A DNA stretch of 64,000 nt from Mastigias papua (GCA_964019165.1 OZ025276.1:5703840-5767839), one strand, 5' to 3'; shown: positions 51,827 through 63,979, numbered from the stretch's first letter. Program-made: numbers and translations. The notes: a model not told the origin generated them from the sequence alone.

Positions 51827-51954
51827 CAATGAATACTTGTAAAACATACGTTGTAAAGTCAATCGAAGATCAAGCGAAAAAACTATTCGAAAAAAGAAGA
51901 GAACAAGAACCGTTACACAAGAGTTAGAAAACTAACGAGAAATTATATTTTTGA

Positions 51955-52649
51955 GCCTGTATATTTAGGCTGGGTCCCTCCCACATAATATGCAGAGCCT
52001 CTTTAATCTTCAGCTGATAGTGTGTTCTAGCTGAATCTATAACTTTAAAACAGGTCTCACTACAACCATTTTTACAGGCATCAGAACTTTGGAGATGTTT
52101 AAATACATGAGAATTTTTATCTGAAAAATGATGCTCACGAACACGAGTTGATATGTGTAGCGATGTTTCACCAACATATACGTAATTACATTCCGCACAA
52201 GTAAATTTATAGACAACTCAAGAACGTAGCGATCTAGGCACAAAGTCTCTTTCCCTAATTAAGTTTGTAATCTTAAAGGAAGAAAATACTAGTTTAATCT
52301 TTAGATTATTGCAATGTGTTTTGATCAATGCACGGAGTTTTCGTTGAGCAAAATTGGAAAAGGGAAGATATGGTAGCCTAAAATAGAGTGTGTCATTGTT
52401 ATCAGATAATGCAGAAGTATTATTTTTATCAAGATACGTACTAACTACCTTATTTACTAAATGTTCAGGAAATTGATTCCTTTTAAATATATGTGTCAAC
52501 TTTTTAACATCCTTATTAAAAGAAAGAAGAGAGTTGTTGATTTTGTAAGCTCTATCCACCAAAGTGAGAATAAGCCCAACTTTGCACGAAAAAGAAGTAA
52601 AGCTGAAGAAGTTAGTAAGTAATCCTGTGAAAGTCTTTTTATGATACAT
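51955..52649 (-). pseudogene. Penelope-like RT thumb and GIY-YIG domain, minus strand
   Basis: The minus frame reads YHKKTFTGLLTNFFSF, LVDRAYKINNSLLSFNKDVK, LPYLPFSNFAQRKLRALIK, VPRSLRS then a stop (52217), then the CAECNYVYVGETSLHISTRV GIY-YIG block and SDKNSHVFKHLQSSDACKNG. It is the homologue of the last 230 residues of the 18445-20439 ORF. Confidence 0.75.
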
Positions 52650-52779
52650 AGAAGTTTTGAGACAAGATGGATCGAAATATATTTAATAATTTAAATTTAA
52701 TAAATATATTTAATAATTATTACATTAATTATTAATTATTATTATATTATAATATATTTAATAATACATTTTCAGAAAT

Positions 52780-53400
52780 ATATAATACCGTATTTCCATC
52801 AGGCTCACAACCAGCACTTATCTATGGTCTTCCTAAAATGCACAAGATTAAGTCTTCAATTGAAATACCACCATTTCGACCAATGGTATCCTCCATCAAT
52901 ACCTATAATTATCATCTAGCTAAGTATCTTTGCACTCTTCTCCAACCTCATTTACCTATCGTATATACTATTTCTGACACATGTTCTTTTGTCCGAGAAC
53001 TCACCACTATCAATCTTTCTAATAAATTCATGGTTTCTTTTGATGTTGCTAGCTTATTTACTAATATTCCCCTCAAGGAATCTATTGATCTCGCAGTTTC
53101 TTATATTACAGAAGGAAACGCTAGTCTCAGGTTCTCCAAAACTGAACTTACTAAATTGTTTTCAAGTGCTACTTCTCAAATGCATTTTCTTTTTAATGGA
53201 AAGGTGTTTGATCAAATAGATGGTGTTGCCATGGGCTCTCCACATGCACCTGTGTTGGCTAATCCCTTCTTAGGTCATTATGAAAATATCTGGCTTAACA
53301 AGTAGCATGGTCCTTCTGCTCTTTCCTATCGACGTTATGTTGATGACACATTTTGTGTGTTCAACACTGGAAATGACGCTTTATCCTGACAAACACATCT
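52780..53400 (+). pseudogene. Penelope-like RT core, plus strand
   Basis: It reads LIYGLPKMHKIKSSIEIPPF, RPMVSSINTYNYHLAKYLC, SFDVASLFTNIPLKESID, GVAMGSPHAPVLANPFLGHY and then, after TAG at 53303, YRRYVDDTFCVFN. It stops near 53388. The sequence joins no GIY-YIG on this strand. Confidence 0.8.
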
Positions 53401-56400
53401 GGTAGTACAGTATAACATTAGATGGTAAGCAACAACTCGAGTTGAATTACACCTTTCTGTTTTGTCACCCTCTTCTATTCCGGACGGAAGAGCAGCTTTG
53501 CGTGTTAGCATACCTGATGAATAACCGCCCCTGTCCCAATAACCGCCCCTGATCGAGGGTGAAATTTTGAATAAACGCCTAGGACCGGTTATTCGGTCTC
53601 GCTAGTTACAAGCCAGTGTAGTCCCAGATTGCAAAGTATGGCCTTTGTCGACGATGTCCCAAGTGTGCTCGAGCAAAATGTCAGGTGGGCGAGTGTGCAT
53701 TTGGTGTCAGTGTGCACTTTAAATGTGTATTTGACTTTTTAGCTTACAGTTAGTAGAACAGGCTGGCTGGTTTCTGTATTTTGTGTTGGGGAACAAGACT
53801 GGAAAACATTGCCGTATATTTATATGAGAATACTTGCTTCCATTATCAATGTTCCAAGTGCGTACTGAATCTGCACCTAAACAACAAGCAAATTAAGGAA
53901 GAAGAACCGTCATTATAGACTAAGAACTCGGGCGTAACTCCGTCCTATTTAGGGGTGATTCCATCCTATTTGGGGTCCATCAATCTGGGTGTGATTCTCC
54001 CTGAGATGAAAGACCTAAAGATCTTGAAGAATTTCAAAAGAAAACTAAAACCATGCAGCAATAAACTAAGTTTAGTACAATTTGATAAAGGGCAGATGGC
54101 CACAACAGTCGAAGGCTCACTTTATAGGTACTTTTAAAACAGTCTAATTAATATAGACTCTATCTTTGTGGTTTTCTAGAAATTGAAAAATGAATTTGTA
54201 AGTATGCTTTATTTTATTTATAGCAGGCCCACACAAGCCCTATTGTCTGACCCAAACCAGACCTGCCTCAACAACTATTTTATGTATGTATGCATGCATG
54301 TATGTACATATGGTTCCCTTTTGTGAGTGTGATAGCTTGAAAGGTTTTTGCATTTCAGTCAAATTCTACTCTTAGACATATAATATGAGGCATTTACATG
54401 TAGAAGTAGAGCTTAGGGTTGTTAGTAATAATTTGTATTTATATATGCATATATCCATATGTTCGATATAAATTCAACACACCAAAAACCCCTACCCTAT
54501 CACATTGTGATGAAATTTTATACCTAAATGGGTGATTTCATCTCAAATGACAGGTGTTATGTAACCCACCATCTCAGAATTGGCTGAGAGTTTGCTATAT
54601 TGGTATCATGCATGAGAATAGACAATTCTTCAAATTTGAGATCAATATCTCAATATGCTCCACAGTTGTGGCATGTTAAAATTGACAAGATCAAACTCAT
54701 ATTTCACTGATGTATCAGTATCAGTGATATGTGAGATTGACCTGCTGTCGGGCTTTGGTGGGCTTCTGGTTTCCAGAATATAAGCATTCCCCCTATTTTG
54801 CCCTGTTACTTGCAGTCCCATGACCCCCTGCATAATGCGGTAGCAATATCTCATGTTCCATGGACTATCACCAAGAATGAGGTACTATTTGAAAGAAAAA
54901 ATTCAGCTGTTTTCTACATAGTTTGACCACTTATACGTGGTTTTTGATAAGAAACCTAGCTCAAAGCCTGTTCCAAAAGTTCCTTATTTTTGGACCTCCA
55001 ATTATAAAATATTAGCAATAAAAGTTCCTTACTTAAGGAACTGTTAACAGTTCTTAAGTTTCACTGCCATACACATGGTACAGAAACAAGTAAAACCTTG
55101 AAATCATGAATTTTGCCTTGAATTCTGCCTATTACTTAAGACCAATGCAACATGAAGCACTTGAAACAATCTATTTGGGTTTTGGCTGCAAATGAATGAA
55201 TATGGCATCCTAATCCTCAATCAATTGTTATAAAAAATTTTCAAATTGAACAGCTCCTTAAGGAATTTTCCTTTAGCAGTATGAGTTCTGTATATATTTT
55301 TGCCACTCTATATGTATGTTCCTTATAAAGTGGTTCCTTATAAAAAGGTGTGCATCTTAAGATATTAAAGCCAGTTTGATAGCATGCTGAATTGTCTTCC
55401 AACCTCCATATAGGTTCATTAAAAAGTCCCTCAAACAAAAAATAGGCTTTTGGCTAATTGTATGATGAAAGTGTTTGTGATTCAAAAATGTGAATGAGGT
55501 TCAAGTAGATGTCATAGTTATGGTAATGAAAACATAGGCACCATAGATCTCAAAATTGATGACGAGGAAGTGCTGCAGGCATGGTATCATTAGGGGGCTA
55601 AAGTGGGTGCATGCCAGACATTGATTTTTCTAGCCTATATCAAGTGATTTATTGTTTGTAGCCTCCCTTCCCAATTTTTTGTGTAGCCCCCACTTTCCAT
55701 TTGGCAGTGCCATGCCTGCTCTGAAGCTAGAAATACCAAGTTACAACTTGTCAAAATAAACTTGATAAAGGACAGCTCATTTATGTTTATATAAATTCTG
55801 TTATATCATGTTCTTTCTTTTATAATGTTTGACATGTTTTGGAGGTGCTAGTGCAGTGCGAAGAATAATGACAGATCATTACATTTTCTAGATGAACACA
55901 GGAAAAATCTATATTAGGGCCTGTTTGGTTTTTGCCTTTTCTCATAGACTGCATTGTTACCTCGCATATAACTTATATTGCTTATGGAAAGTGCAATGAG
56001 TTCATGACTGATAATGATGGGAAATTTTCAAATTAACCCCCTGAAGGCTTATTTATGTTTGATGCTTTTTGGGTGTGGGTGCACATGGGGAAGGCTTCTC
56101 TGTGTTTTATTGAATTCAGCAGAGAAGTTGAAAATAAAATGACATTGCTGACAGTTTTTGACAGTAAAGTAATTACACAGGTAGCATATTGAAGGAAGTT
56201 GCAGTAAAGCAGTAGGCTTTGTGCGCAACATACTTGAACACATATCTGGACTATGTAGGGACCTTTCTATGCACTTTTACTTTTTACTGTTTTCATGATG
56301 ATATCATGCTAGTTTGTGTATGACCACTGTCAGTACCTTTTCAGCTTTCATTAGACATTCAGAATAATATCATATCAGGCTAATTATACCTGCCCAGGCT

Positions 56401-56800
56401 TTGATGTTCTATGATTGCCTTTGGAATATTCTTTGGTGGGTTACACCATTAGATATTCCACTTGATAATCCAGAAATGACCCATATAATCAAATATCCAG
56501 CTGAATATGTTATCGTGCATCACAGCCTATACAGTACCCATACCACACATTCATTCATTAGCACATCCAGTTGCAGTCACTCAATTTTTTTGCTGCAAAT
56601 GCACTGTACCATTAGATAATGCTTGAAGTAAGTTGTATTATCTAAGATCAAATAGTTGTTGATCATTTGGAGGTGTTTAGAGTTTTGATGCTGCTAGTTA
56701 GTTAGTCTGCAGTGTCTGAATACTCTATGGGATGTATTGAATTAAATGTTTGAAGTGAATTATTCTCCATGATTTCATCTTTTACTTGCTCTTGCTTCTC
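53401..56800. other. presumed host intergenic or intronic sequence, no gene supported
   Basis: This 3.4-kb stretch is less AT-rich and lacks TE coding sequence. Small features: two AATAACCGCCCCTG units at 53512-53550; a repeated CCTATTTRGGG motif (53940-53980) inside a 60-codon frame I do not trust; (TATG/CATG)n at 54280-54308. No long frame, splice-supported exon chain or RNA gene was seen until about 56800. Confidence 0.5.
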
Positions 56801-56802
56801 CA

Positions 56803-56853
56803 GAACCTTGCTCAGATGAAGAATCACAGTGTCTATCTAAACTTGACAGAAAG
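56803..56853 (+). other. candidate host mini-exon
   Basis: A pyrimidine-rich run TTGCTCTTGCTTCTCCAG precedes 51 bases open in one frame (PCSDEESQCLSKLDRK), followed by AAAG/GTATGG, a plausible donor. The Harbinger transposon starts 30 bases downstream, inside what would be the intron. No homology is recognised, so it could be chance. Confidence 0.25.
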
Positions 56854-57068
56854 GTATGGTCATTGATATAATTGTATCATTAAGGCTGCGTTCAGACTGA
56901 ACAATCCTGTACTAGTGCGTATACGCACTAGTAAGAAACCGCAATAGGTCACACCGCGGGTGTTCAGATTAGCAAAAATTGCATCAGCGGATATTGGCGA
57001 GTTTACGCTAGCAAACTTGTGGGTTCCCTGACAGATTTGTTACTAGCAAGAACTAGCGAGAACAAGAA

Positions 57069-58997
57069 ATGGATTTTGAGCTTCTCATCACCGAAATTGA
57101 GCAAAGACCTGCTATTTGGGATCCTAGGGATCCAAAACATTGCAATCGAGACTTAATAAAGAAATACTGGTCCGAAATCGCACACGTTTTGCAATTAGAA
57201 GGTATGTTGGTCGATTTTTCAGAGAATTTCCATGAGAAAATTTATATATCAAAGAGTGGTACGCATATATCAAAATATTCTGTTGTGATATTGTATTATA
57301 GAAAAATACAGAAAATGAGACAACAATAGAAGCAATAATCTCTATGAAATAACATTTCTTTGCCAAGGTACTTCTCCCTCTGGACTCATAAAATATGATG
57401 CAAATGCGTTTCTTATTTGTATACTTGTATTTGTTCCTCGATTTGCACGCCCATGGAGTTCATTGCCTTGATGTTCTTCCACAAATACTAAATTTTCATT
57501 TAAATCGTCCAAATGAATACCTTCCTCTGCAATAATTATATTATGTAGTAAGCAAGCAGCTTTAACAATTTTCTCAGAGTTTTCCACGTTAGTTTCCAGT
57601 TCTGTACCAAAAACCCTCCATTTTGACCGTAAAATTCCAAATGCACATTCTACACACCGGCGAGCTCGTGAAAGTCTATAATTAAATATTCTTTTTTCAT
57701 CGTTTAAATCCTGCCTTGGAAAAGGTCGCATGAGATATGATGAAAGGGGGTATGCTTCATCGCCCAGAATTACATACGGTAATAAAATGTTTGAGCTAGG
57801 AAGATATTTAGCAGCAGGAATATTTAACGTTCCATTTTGTAAGCACACCCCCAAACTTGATTCACGGAAGATTCCACCATCACTTTGTCTCCCATAAGCC
57901 CCTACATCTATTGCTATAAATTTACAGTTTGCATCTGCTAGGCCTTGTAAAACAATTGAAAAATGTTGTTTGTAATTATGAAACAAGGAACCGGCATGAG
58001 CTGGGTTTTTTATCCTAACATGTTTTCCATCTACACACCCAAAGCAATTAGGGAAATTCCACTTTTCATTGAACTGCTGTTCACATTTCTTGATTAATTC
58101 CTTCGTTGGAAATGGCATATAGCGTGCCTGTAATGTTGTCCATATGATCCGGGTTGTTTCTTCAATTATCATAGACACTGTGGAAGTTCCAACTCTGAAG
58201 TGAAATGCCACAGAATGATATGACTCACCAGTTGCCATAAACCTATCATGAAATAATGATATTTTATAGAAATCTTATATAAGATTCTTAAACTTTTAGT
58301 TGATGTTGTAAAAAAGAAATGGAAGTCTCTTCGTGACAATTTTCGACTCGAATTGAAAAAGGTACCCCTTGGAAAATCTGGTGATGCAGGACTACCCATG
58401 GAACAATATTTATCGAAATGGCCGTATTTTAAAATGATGTTTTTTCTACGAGACTCGATGATGGGGCGTAGAATGTCTAGTAATTTAGTCAGCCCGTGTT
58501 CTTTAACAGAGCCTAGAAGTGAGAGTTGCTCTCCAATGCCATCCGGGCAATTTTTTAGTAAAGAAGGAGAGACCTGCGCCTTGGAATCGGCAAACAATAA
58601 AGAAGTAGAAAATGAGCCTAGTTTTCAAATACTCAGCTCTACTTCAAAACAAAAAAATAAAAGAAAGAGATCTGAGCCAGAAATTAGTAATGTAGATCTC
58701 GTGGCAATTGAAAAAGAGAAAGTGGAGATTGAGAGGGAGAAAGTGCAGCTTTTAATCGAAGACAACCGGCGAAGAGAAGCTGAAGACAATGATGCTGATA
58801 GACATTTCTTGCTTAGCTTGTTGCCATTACTGCGTAGAGTACCTGAGGAAAAGAAGACTAGCGTGAAAATTCGTGTTCAAGAAATTTTGCATGACGGTGT
58901 GTTTCTTGGAAAAGATGACAGTTTGGAGTTGTGCTCAACTCAGAAAGAAGACAACAGCAGCATGATTGGAGATATCTATCGACCCTGGCTGAACTAA
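57069..58997 (+). CDS. Harbinger MADF-domain protein, two exons (57069-57201, 58300-58997)
   Basis: Exon 1 begins with ATG (MDFELLITEIEQRPAIWD) and ends at a GTATGT donor (57202). An acceptor TTTTAG ends at 58299, and exon 2 continues in phase with VVKKKWKSLRDNFRLELKK and the FFLRDSM motif. The combined MADF domain (about residues 1-95) has W-x-E-I-A and K-W-x-x-L-R-D signatures. A charged C-terminal tail (VEIEREKVQLLIEDNRRR) could form a coiled coil. In Harbingers the Myb/MADF partner binds the ends and helps the transposase enter the nucleus. The intron contains the transposase's second exon on the other strand. Confidence 0.85.
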
Positions 58998-59372
58998 ATA
59001 AATTCTTATATATACCAGTGACAATACTCCTTGTTCTATAATCAGAGTTATATATGAAAATTTTTTTTAATCTTACCTGAGCGTTATAACAAGTCTTTCC
59101 TCTGGGGAAATCGGCTTTCTAAAGTTAGTAGTCTGCTTCTGCAAATGCGGCGATACAGCTTCCAAGATTATGTCAAAGGTTCGTTTTTTCATTCTGGTAT
59201 ATTGATAAAACTTCTGTTCATCGTGTTTTATTTGCTGGAACAGATGATGGTACTCTCCAAGTTGCTCTCTATCCCGATTTATAGGGTGTACACCAACTTT
59301 TCTATGCTCTCGACAACGCAATCTATTGTGACGATTTAAATACGGATTTTCTGCGAGGCCCAAACGATACAT
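57342..59372 (-). CDS. Harbinger transposase, two exons (59372-59077, 58242-57342)
   Basis: Exon 1 (MYRLGLAENPYLNRHNRLRC... to EERLVITLR) ends at CTCAG/GTAAG. Exon 2 starts after CATGATAG and continues in phase with FMATGESYHSVAFHFRVG (a DNA-binding helix region). The DDE domain has GCVDGKHVRI (Asp 1), DVGAYGRQSDGGIF (Asp 2) and VILGDEAYPL (with the E block nearby), plus RARRCVECAFGILRSKW. Total length is 1,197 nt including the stop (398 residues). The MADF exon 2 lies in its intron. The ORF is intact, so this may be an autonomous copy. Confidence 0.9.
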
Positions 59373-59648
59373 TTTGGAATACTAAACATCATTTGTAGCA
59401 TTGGTATTTTTAAATAAATTTGTATTGGGAAAAATTTTACGAATTCAGTTCTGTCATTTCCTTTTGGATTTCCTCCACGGAACAAGCATTTACACACGCC
59501 CAGTCTGAACAGGAAAGTAGGGGATTACGCGCAAACTCGCAAATAGCTGCCAACAATCTTTTACTAGCAATCAGTCTGAACGCAGCCTAAAGAAGGACAA
59601 GTTGATGATTTCATTATTTTAGGCTTTGTTTAAAAGTAATACTATGCC

Positions 59649-59777
59649 ATGAGCTGTTGCATAGCTAGTGTGTCAAGGGGAGGGGAGGATTTAGTGCTCC
59701 CAGTTGTAGAATGTTTACTATATGAGAAAATTATGACTCTGAGAAAAGCCATGGACCTCAGGGGTGTTAGATATGAC
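59649..59777 (+). other. candidate host exon after the Harbinger insertion
   Basis: A frame open from ATG 59649 (or from an upstream acceptor) reads EDLVLPVVECLLYEKIMTLR and AMDLRGVRYD and stops being constrained at a consensus donor GAC/GTAAGT (59778). It could be the next exon of the same host gene as 56803-56853, with Harbinger inserted in the intron. No family recognised. Confidence 0.3.
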
Positions 59778-59937
59778 GTAAGTTTATTATATCGTATTGT
59801 TATTTTGTCAAAGCACACTAGTGCCTAGACCCTTTTTACATATATGTATATGTTCCATGCGCTTTGTAAGGTCAGTGTTCTTGATATACGCATCATGAAT
59901 TAATCTTCTTGGTCTATTCTTGTTGACTTCCTCCGTT

Positions 59938-60480
59938 ATGGCAAGTGGAAGCTTACTAACAGGTTATGGGCCCAGTTCACAATGGCAGAATTTAGCATTC
60001 GATGGAGATGAGAGGAACTTTGAAACATGGGAAGTGAAAATATTGGGATATATGAAGTTACGAAAATTGAAAGAGATTCTCGTTGGCACAGATGATCCTG
60101 CCGATGAAGACAGGAACGAAACCGCATTTGCTGAATTAATTCAATTCTTAGATGAACGCTCGCTTTCCCTTGTCATCCGAGAGGCCAAAGATGATGGAAG
60201 AAAGGCATTCAAAATACTAAGAGAATTCTACGCTGGGAGTAGCAAACCAAGAGTGATTACATTGTACAATCAACTTACAACATTAGTAAAATGGGAATCA
60301 GTGTCGGTAGCAGACTATATGATACGTGCCGAAAAGGCTGCATCTGCACTGAGGTCTGCTGATGAACAAGTAAGCGATGCGTTATTAATCGCTACGACTT
60401 TAAAAGGCCTCCCTGATGAATACAAAGTCTTCGTCACAATCACGGTTCCTAAAAGAGGTACTTACAAAATTTGGATATGA
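59938..60480 (+). pseudogene. Copia-type Gag (UBN2-like), truncated
   Basis: ATG at 59938: MASGSLLTGYGPSSQWQNLA, then FDGDERNFETWEVKILGYMK (the F-D-G-x-N-x-x-x-W motif of Copia Gag), LDERSLSLVIREAKDDGRKA, and LATTLKGLPDEYKVF-type sequence (as IATTLKGLPDEYKVFV). The zinc knuckle is absent; the frame passes directly into RT-like sequence at about 60450. Confidence 0.7.
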
Positions 60481-60868
60481 CCAATGTAAACCAAGAACAA
60501 CACCTTGCGAAGTTAATCCAGATTCATACAATGCAAGACAAGAAACTACAGCAAGCAGCGTTGACTACGTTACTTTATTGGGTATGACAAAGATAGCCCA
60601 GCTTATCTTGTTTACTATCCTGAGAATAGAACAGTGGCTAAACATCGTCTTGTAAAATTTACTGAGATGTTTGAAAATAAAGAGAGAAAAGATTTTGCAA
60701 GTGATTTATTCCCAACTCAGATTGATGTTGAAGGAGAAAACATTATTGATGAACAAAAACCGCAGCACGATGAATCAGAACACGATTCCATGGAAAAGCA
60801 AACTAACAAGGGGATGGGGGTGAGTTGCCATTCGCTCCCCAGTAGAATGGCCCTGGGTACTAGGTAAG
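60455..60868 (+). pseudogene. scrambled Copia Pol fragments (RT end, then integrase C-terminus)
   Basis: First LTKFGYDQCKPRTTPCEVNP, the RT-RNase H junction motif of Copia elements. Then, in a second frame, DSPAYLVYYPENRTVAKHRL and VKFTEMFENKE, normally the region after the integrase core. In an intact Copia element the integrase precedes RT, so the order here is reversed and most of Pol is missing. No LTRs were found. Confidence 0.55.
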
Positions 60869-60869
60869 A

Positions 60870-63795
60870 GGCAGCTTCTGATATCTGTGCAGGGGTGGTA
60901 CTTTGAGGGTGTGAGTAGTCTGACATACCCATTGCAAACTGGTAATTTACTGTGAAGATTTGAAGCTTTCAGCTGTCTACTTGTCAAACCTGTTATCAAA
61001 CACTGGGATTGCCTATGAACATAAAGTTCAAAGTTGCCGTTAAGTGTCAGGCCTTTTCGTAAGAAATAGCTCATGCGAGTGGTTGTCCACTCGCGTGATT
61101 TCTCTGGTGCGAGTTATTGCTCAGGTAAGGATATACACACAATCATGCTGATTTGAGAAGTAACACAAAGAACTACCTGGCCACAGGCTTGAAACATGGT
61201 AGGAAACAACCACATAATGTTAAAAGCTTTATGAAAACGGCATTTAACTCTGTTAGAAATCACTTGGAGGTCAGTGAAAATTAACCAGTATTATGATTCT
61301 AAAAGCACTCAAGCAATGGCTAAATACCCTGTTAAAATTCATTCATAGCTATAAATGGAGATGGTCATATAATGCAGTTATAATAGGATTATACTGTATC
61401 AAGATGAAATAACAATTTTAGTTTTAAATGACAAGTTACAAATAAAAAGTTTTATGAAATGTTTATTTCTGTTTGTTCTGAGTTCACTTGCTTTCACTGT
61501 CTGAAATTTCTGAAGTGTTCCAAAATTCGTAATCAGATTTGTCACCAAACTGATGCTATCTTCTTCTTGTATAGTTCCATCTAAATGTAGCCTTTTACTT
61601 GCAAGCTCACTCACTTTTGTCTGCCGCCATCTTTCAAGATAAATATCTAAGGCTCTTTTAAGGATATCATCATGTTATAAGATGGTTTTAATCTGTATCT
61701 CAGAGTTTCAAAACTCATTTGGTTTGAATGTGAAATTGAGTTTAAAAGAACAAACACTGCTACAATATGTTGTCTATCAAACATATGCATAAAGATGCTT
61801 GGAAGTAGAAGTGGTGTAAGTTGATGTGCATAGGCATTAACCAGAAAATGAAATGAATAAGAGTAGAAAAAATTCTAGATGGGTAAATGCATTTGTTAAC
61901 AACTTTCACACATTTTGACAATGGGACTAGTGATTTCTTCCAAAGTTGCAGAGCGATATTCGACAAGATTTACCATTTTGTGCAAGCGATTAAAAGTGCC
62001 TTTGGCTTGGTTTGCGCGTGTGCTGACGCATCGTGTGTGATCACTCGCTTGAAACGAAGAGGCCTGAGTGTGCACTAAATGCTCACAATACATTGGATTG
62101 AACGCAAAGTTCAAGTTTGTTGATTTCTAGTGTTTGTATCTTCATTTTATTTTGAGAGGTGTATGTTTAGCCAATCTAGATAGTGGAATGAAAATTTGTC
62201 TCCTCTGTCTTACCCAATCTTGGTGGATCCTTCTGTCCCTAGGTCTCCCAGGTATAAGCTTGTACCATCCCTGGGTCTGTTGCCAAAATATCTTCAGTAG
62301 TCCATGCCAGTACATAAGTTTTGACAATTTCAGCATTACAATTTTCTTATGATATTCTTTGGTATGAATTCAGATGTTTCTAGCCATCAAATATGAGACT
62401 GTAGGTATGTGTTACAGGTTGTACTTTTTACAAGCATTTCCTGCTTAAAAATTTTAAAATGTTGTTAGTATTGATGTGTTTCAGGCTATGAGGTTATGAT
62501 TTTCTGTCAATGATAGGGCTAGTCTTTGAAAACTGATCATCAAATTGGTTCTAAAGGCACAGATTTAGACTTTTCAACAGAAAATCCCCCTATACTCTCT
62601 AATTACTTGAGCTGTCAAGTCATATAGGTCTTGCGTGCGATCTGGTTACATCAACGTTGGGCTACAAAGCAAGTTTCTGTTGCACCTAAAAGTTATTAAA
62701 AATCACTATGTTGCATGATAACAGCCATGTATAAAGAAGGTCAATGTCTGCAGCATAAGTTACATACCTGGTAACTTATGACAGGCTGGTAAGGATGGTC
62801 TTCTAGCTTAGAAAAACAGAGTGTGGCTCAGAACGAGACCATACAGGTAGGGGTTCTCCAAAGACATATAGAAATAGTTGCTGTCTTACCAATAGGGACA
62901 CTGTAGGTAGCCTTTTAATGGATTGCAATAACATCACACATATAGCTCTGGAACTCACAGAATAGCAACAAATACACTCTGGTGGGGGAGTAGGTGTAAA
63001 AGGCGTAATTGATAAAAGTTAAAACGAGCTGAAGCGACCTGAAACGACCTGAAACAACCTGAAACGAGCTGCAAACGACCTGGAACGACCTAGTCGTGCT
63101 CTAGTCCTTTTCGAGCCGTGTTCAAAGATCATACCAATAGTCGCTATCTACCCCCGTCTTATTTTAAGCCGATATTTTGAAGCGTCCCCATGTTGGAAGC
63201 ATGTTTGCAGTGAGAGCGACTAACCTTTGCCATTTTTAACGCATTTTGCACTATTTTCAAAGGATAAAACTGGTTTTCTTGTTGACTGTATTAACAAGGT
63301 GAGTCAAACTTTGAAGTAAACAATTTCTCATGCAAGATACAAACAACCACACAAGTTTATTGGTATCTGATCCACTCGGTTTAGGCCCACTCATGATGCC
63401 AAACATGCCATGTTGGTCATTAACCCAAACAGCGGCAATTATCCTATGTTCCCAGACATGGATGACTTCAGCAGCTATATACGACTTTCAAAGCAGTTGA
63501 AAAACAGTCCTCAATCACAATTCAGTTGCTATGTTCTGTTAGACGGGCTGGAAAAGACACTACCCTAATATGCTCATAGGCTCGACACTATAAGATTTAG
63601 AATAAAAAGGGAGAATACAGTCAAGAGAATGTACCCATCACATGCCAGAAAATATTTGTCAATTTTGCTACCACAGTTTGCGTTTGGTTTGCTTTTCAGT
63701 TTTGTGTTTCTCAATGATATGCCCCACTTGGTGTAAAGCGTTGGGCTTGCATTTTAGACTAGATTGAATCAGCAATTTTTTAGCCGTCTTGTCAT
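60870..63795. other. no gene recognised
   Basis: A mostly unique stretch with only short open frames lacking motifs. Small features: an inverted GCGAGTGGTTGTCCACTCGC hairpin at 61075-61096 and a decamer repeat at 63021-63092. Confidence 0.4.
63021..63092 (+). repeat. degenerate decamer tandem repeat (GAAACGACCT)n
   Basis: About seven units related to GAAACGACCT occur in a row (AAAACGAGCT, GAAGCGACCT, GAAACGACCT, GAAACAACCT, GAAACGAGCT, then slightly shifted units). Confidence 0.8.
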
Positions 63796-63926
63796 TGTAA
63801 TGTTGTAATAATTTGCATATATAACATAATTATGGAATCTGCTTTATCAATCCGCCATGTGATTTTTAATATTAATAATGAGACTACTATGGTTGGCACT
63901 GGTTGTGTATCTCGTGTCTAACTACA
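63796..63926 (+). repeat. candidate Gypsy-type 5' LTR
   Basis: TGTAATGTTGTAATAAT to GTCTAACTACA has TG...CA ends. It is followed by TTATAAATGGCGACGAGGAT, which resembles the 5' untranslated start and primer site of Gypsy/Mag-type elements. The second LTR would be outside the window, so the left boundary is a guess. Confidence 0.35.
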
Positions 63927-63979
63927 TTATAAATGGCGACGAGGATCTAAGCGTAGATTTAACCCGATTTGCACCGTTC

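Larger units (their letters stand above)
51740..53400 (-). mobile_element. Penelope-like element with 5' inversion
   Basis: The left part (51772-52649) is on the minus strand: hammerhead-like motif, then GIY-YIG and thumb coding sequence. The right part (52780-53400) has the RT core on the plus strand. The two lie back to back around an AT-rich junction (52650-52780) and miss about 50 codons between them. A 3' part in one direction plus a 5' part inverted is the signature of twin priming. It belongs to the same broad lineage as 18187-20645. Confidence 0.7.
56884..59587. mobile_element. PIF/Harbinger DNA transposon, structurally complete
   Basis: Ends: left GGCTGCGTTCAGACTGA and, at the right in reverse complement, the same 17 bases. 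Flanked by TAA (56881-56883 and 59588-59590), the 3-bp duplication usual for PIF/Harbinger. It carries both expected genes, a DDE transposase (-) and a MADF-domain protein (+), without disabling changes that I can see. A recent or active insertion is likely. Confidence 0.9.

Noticed and set aside
53955..54137. 60-codon frame with repeated PSYLG
   Set aside because: It starts at a non-ATG codon, has no recognised domain and overlaps a short DNA repeat; composition alone does not support a gene.
61887..62352. Short overlapping frames on both strands
   Set aside because: None has a motif, good start context or splice signals; they look like chance frames.
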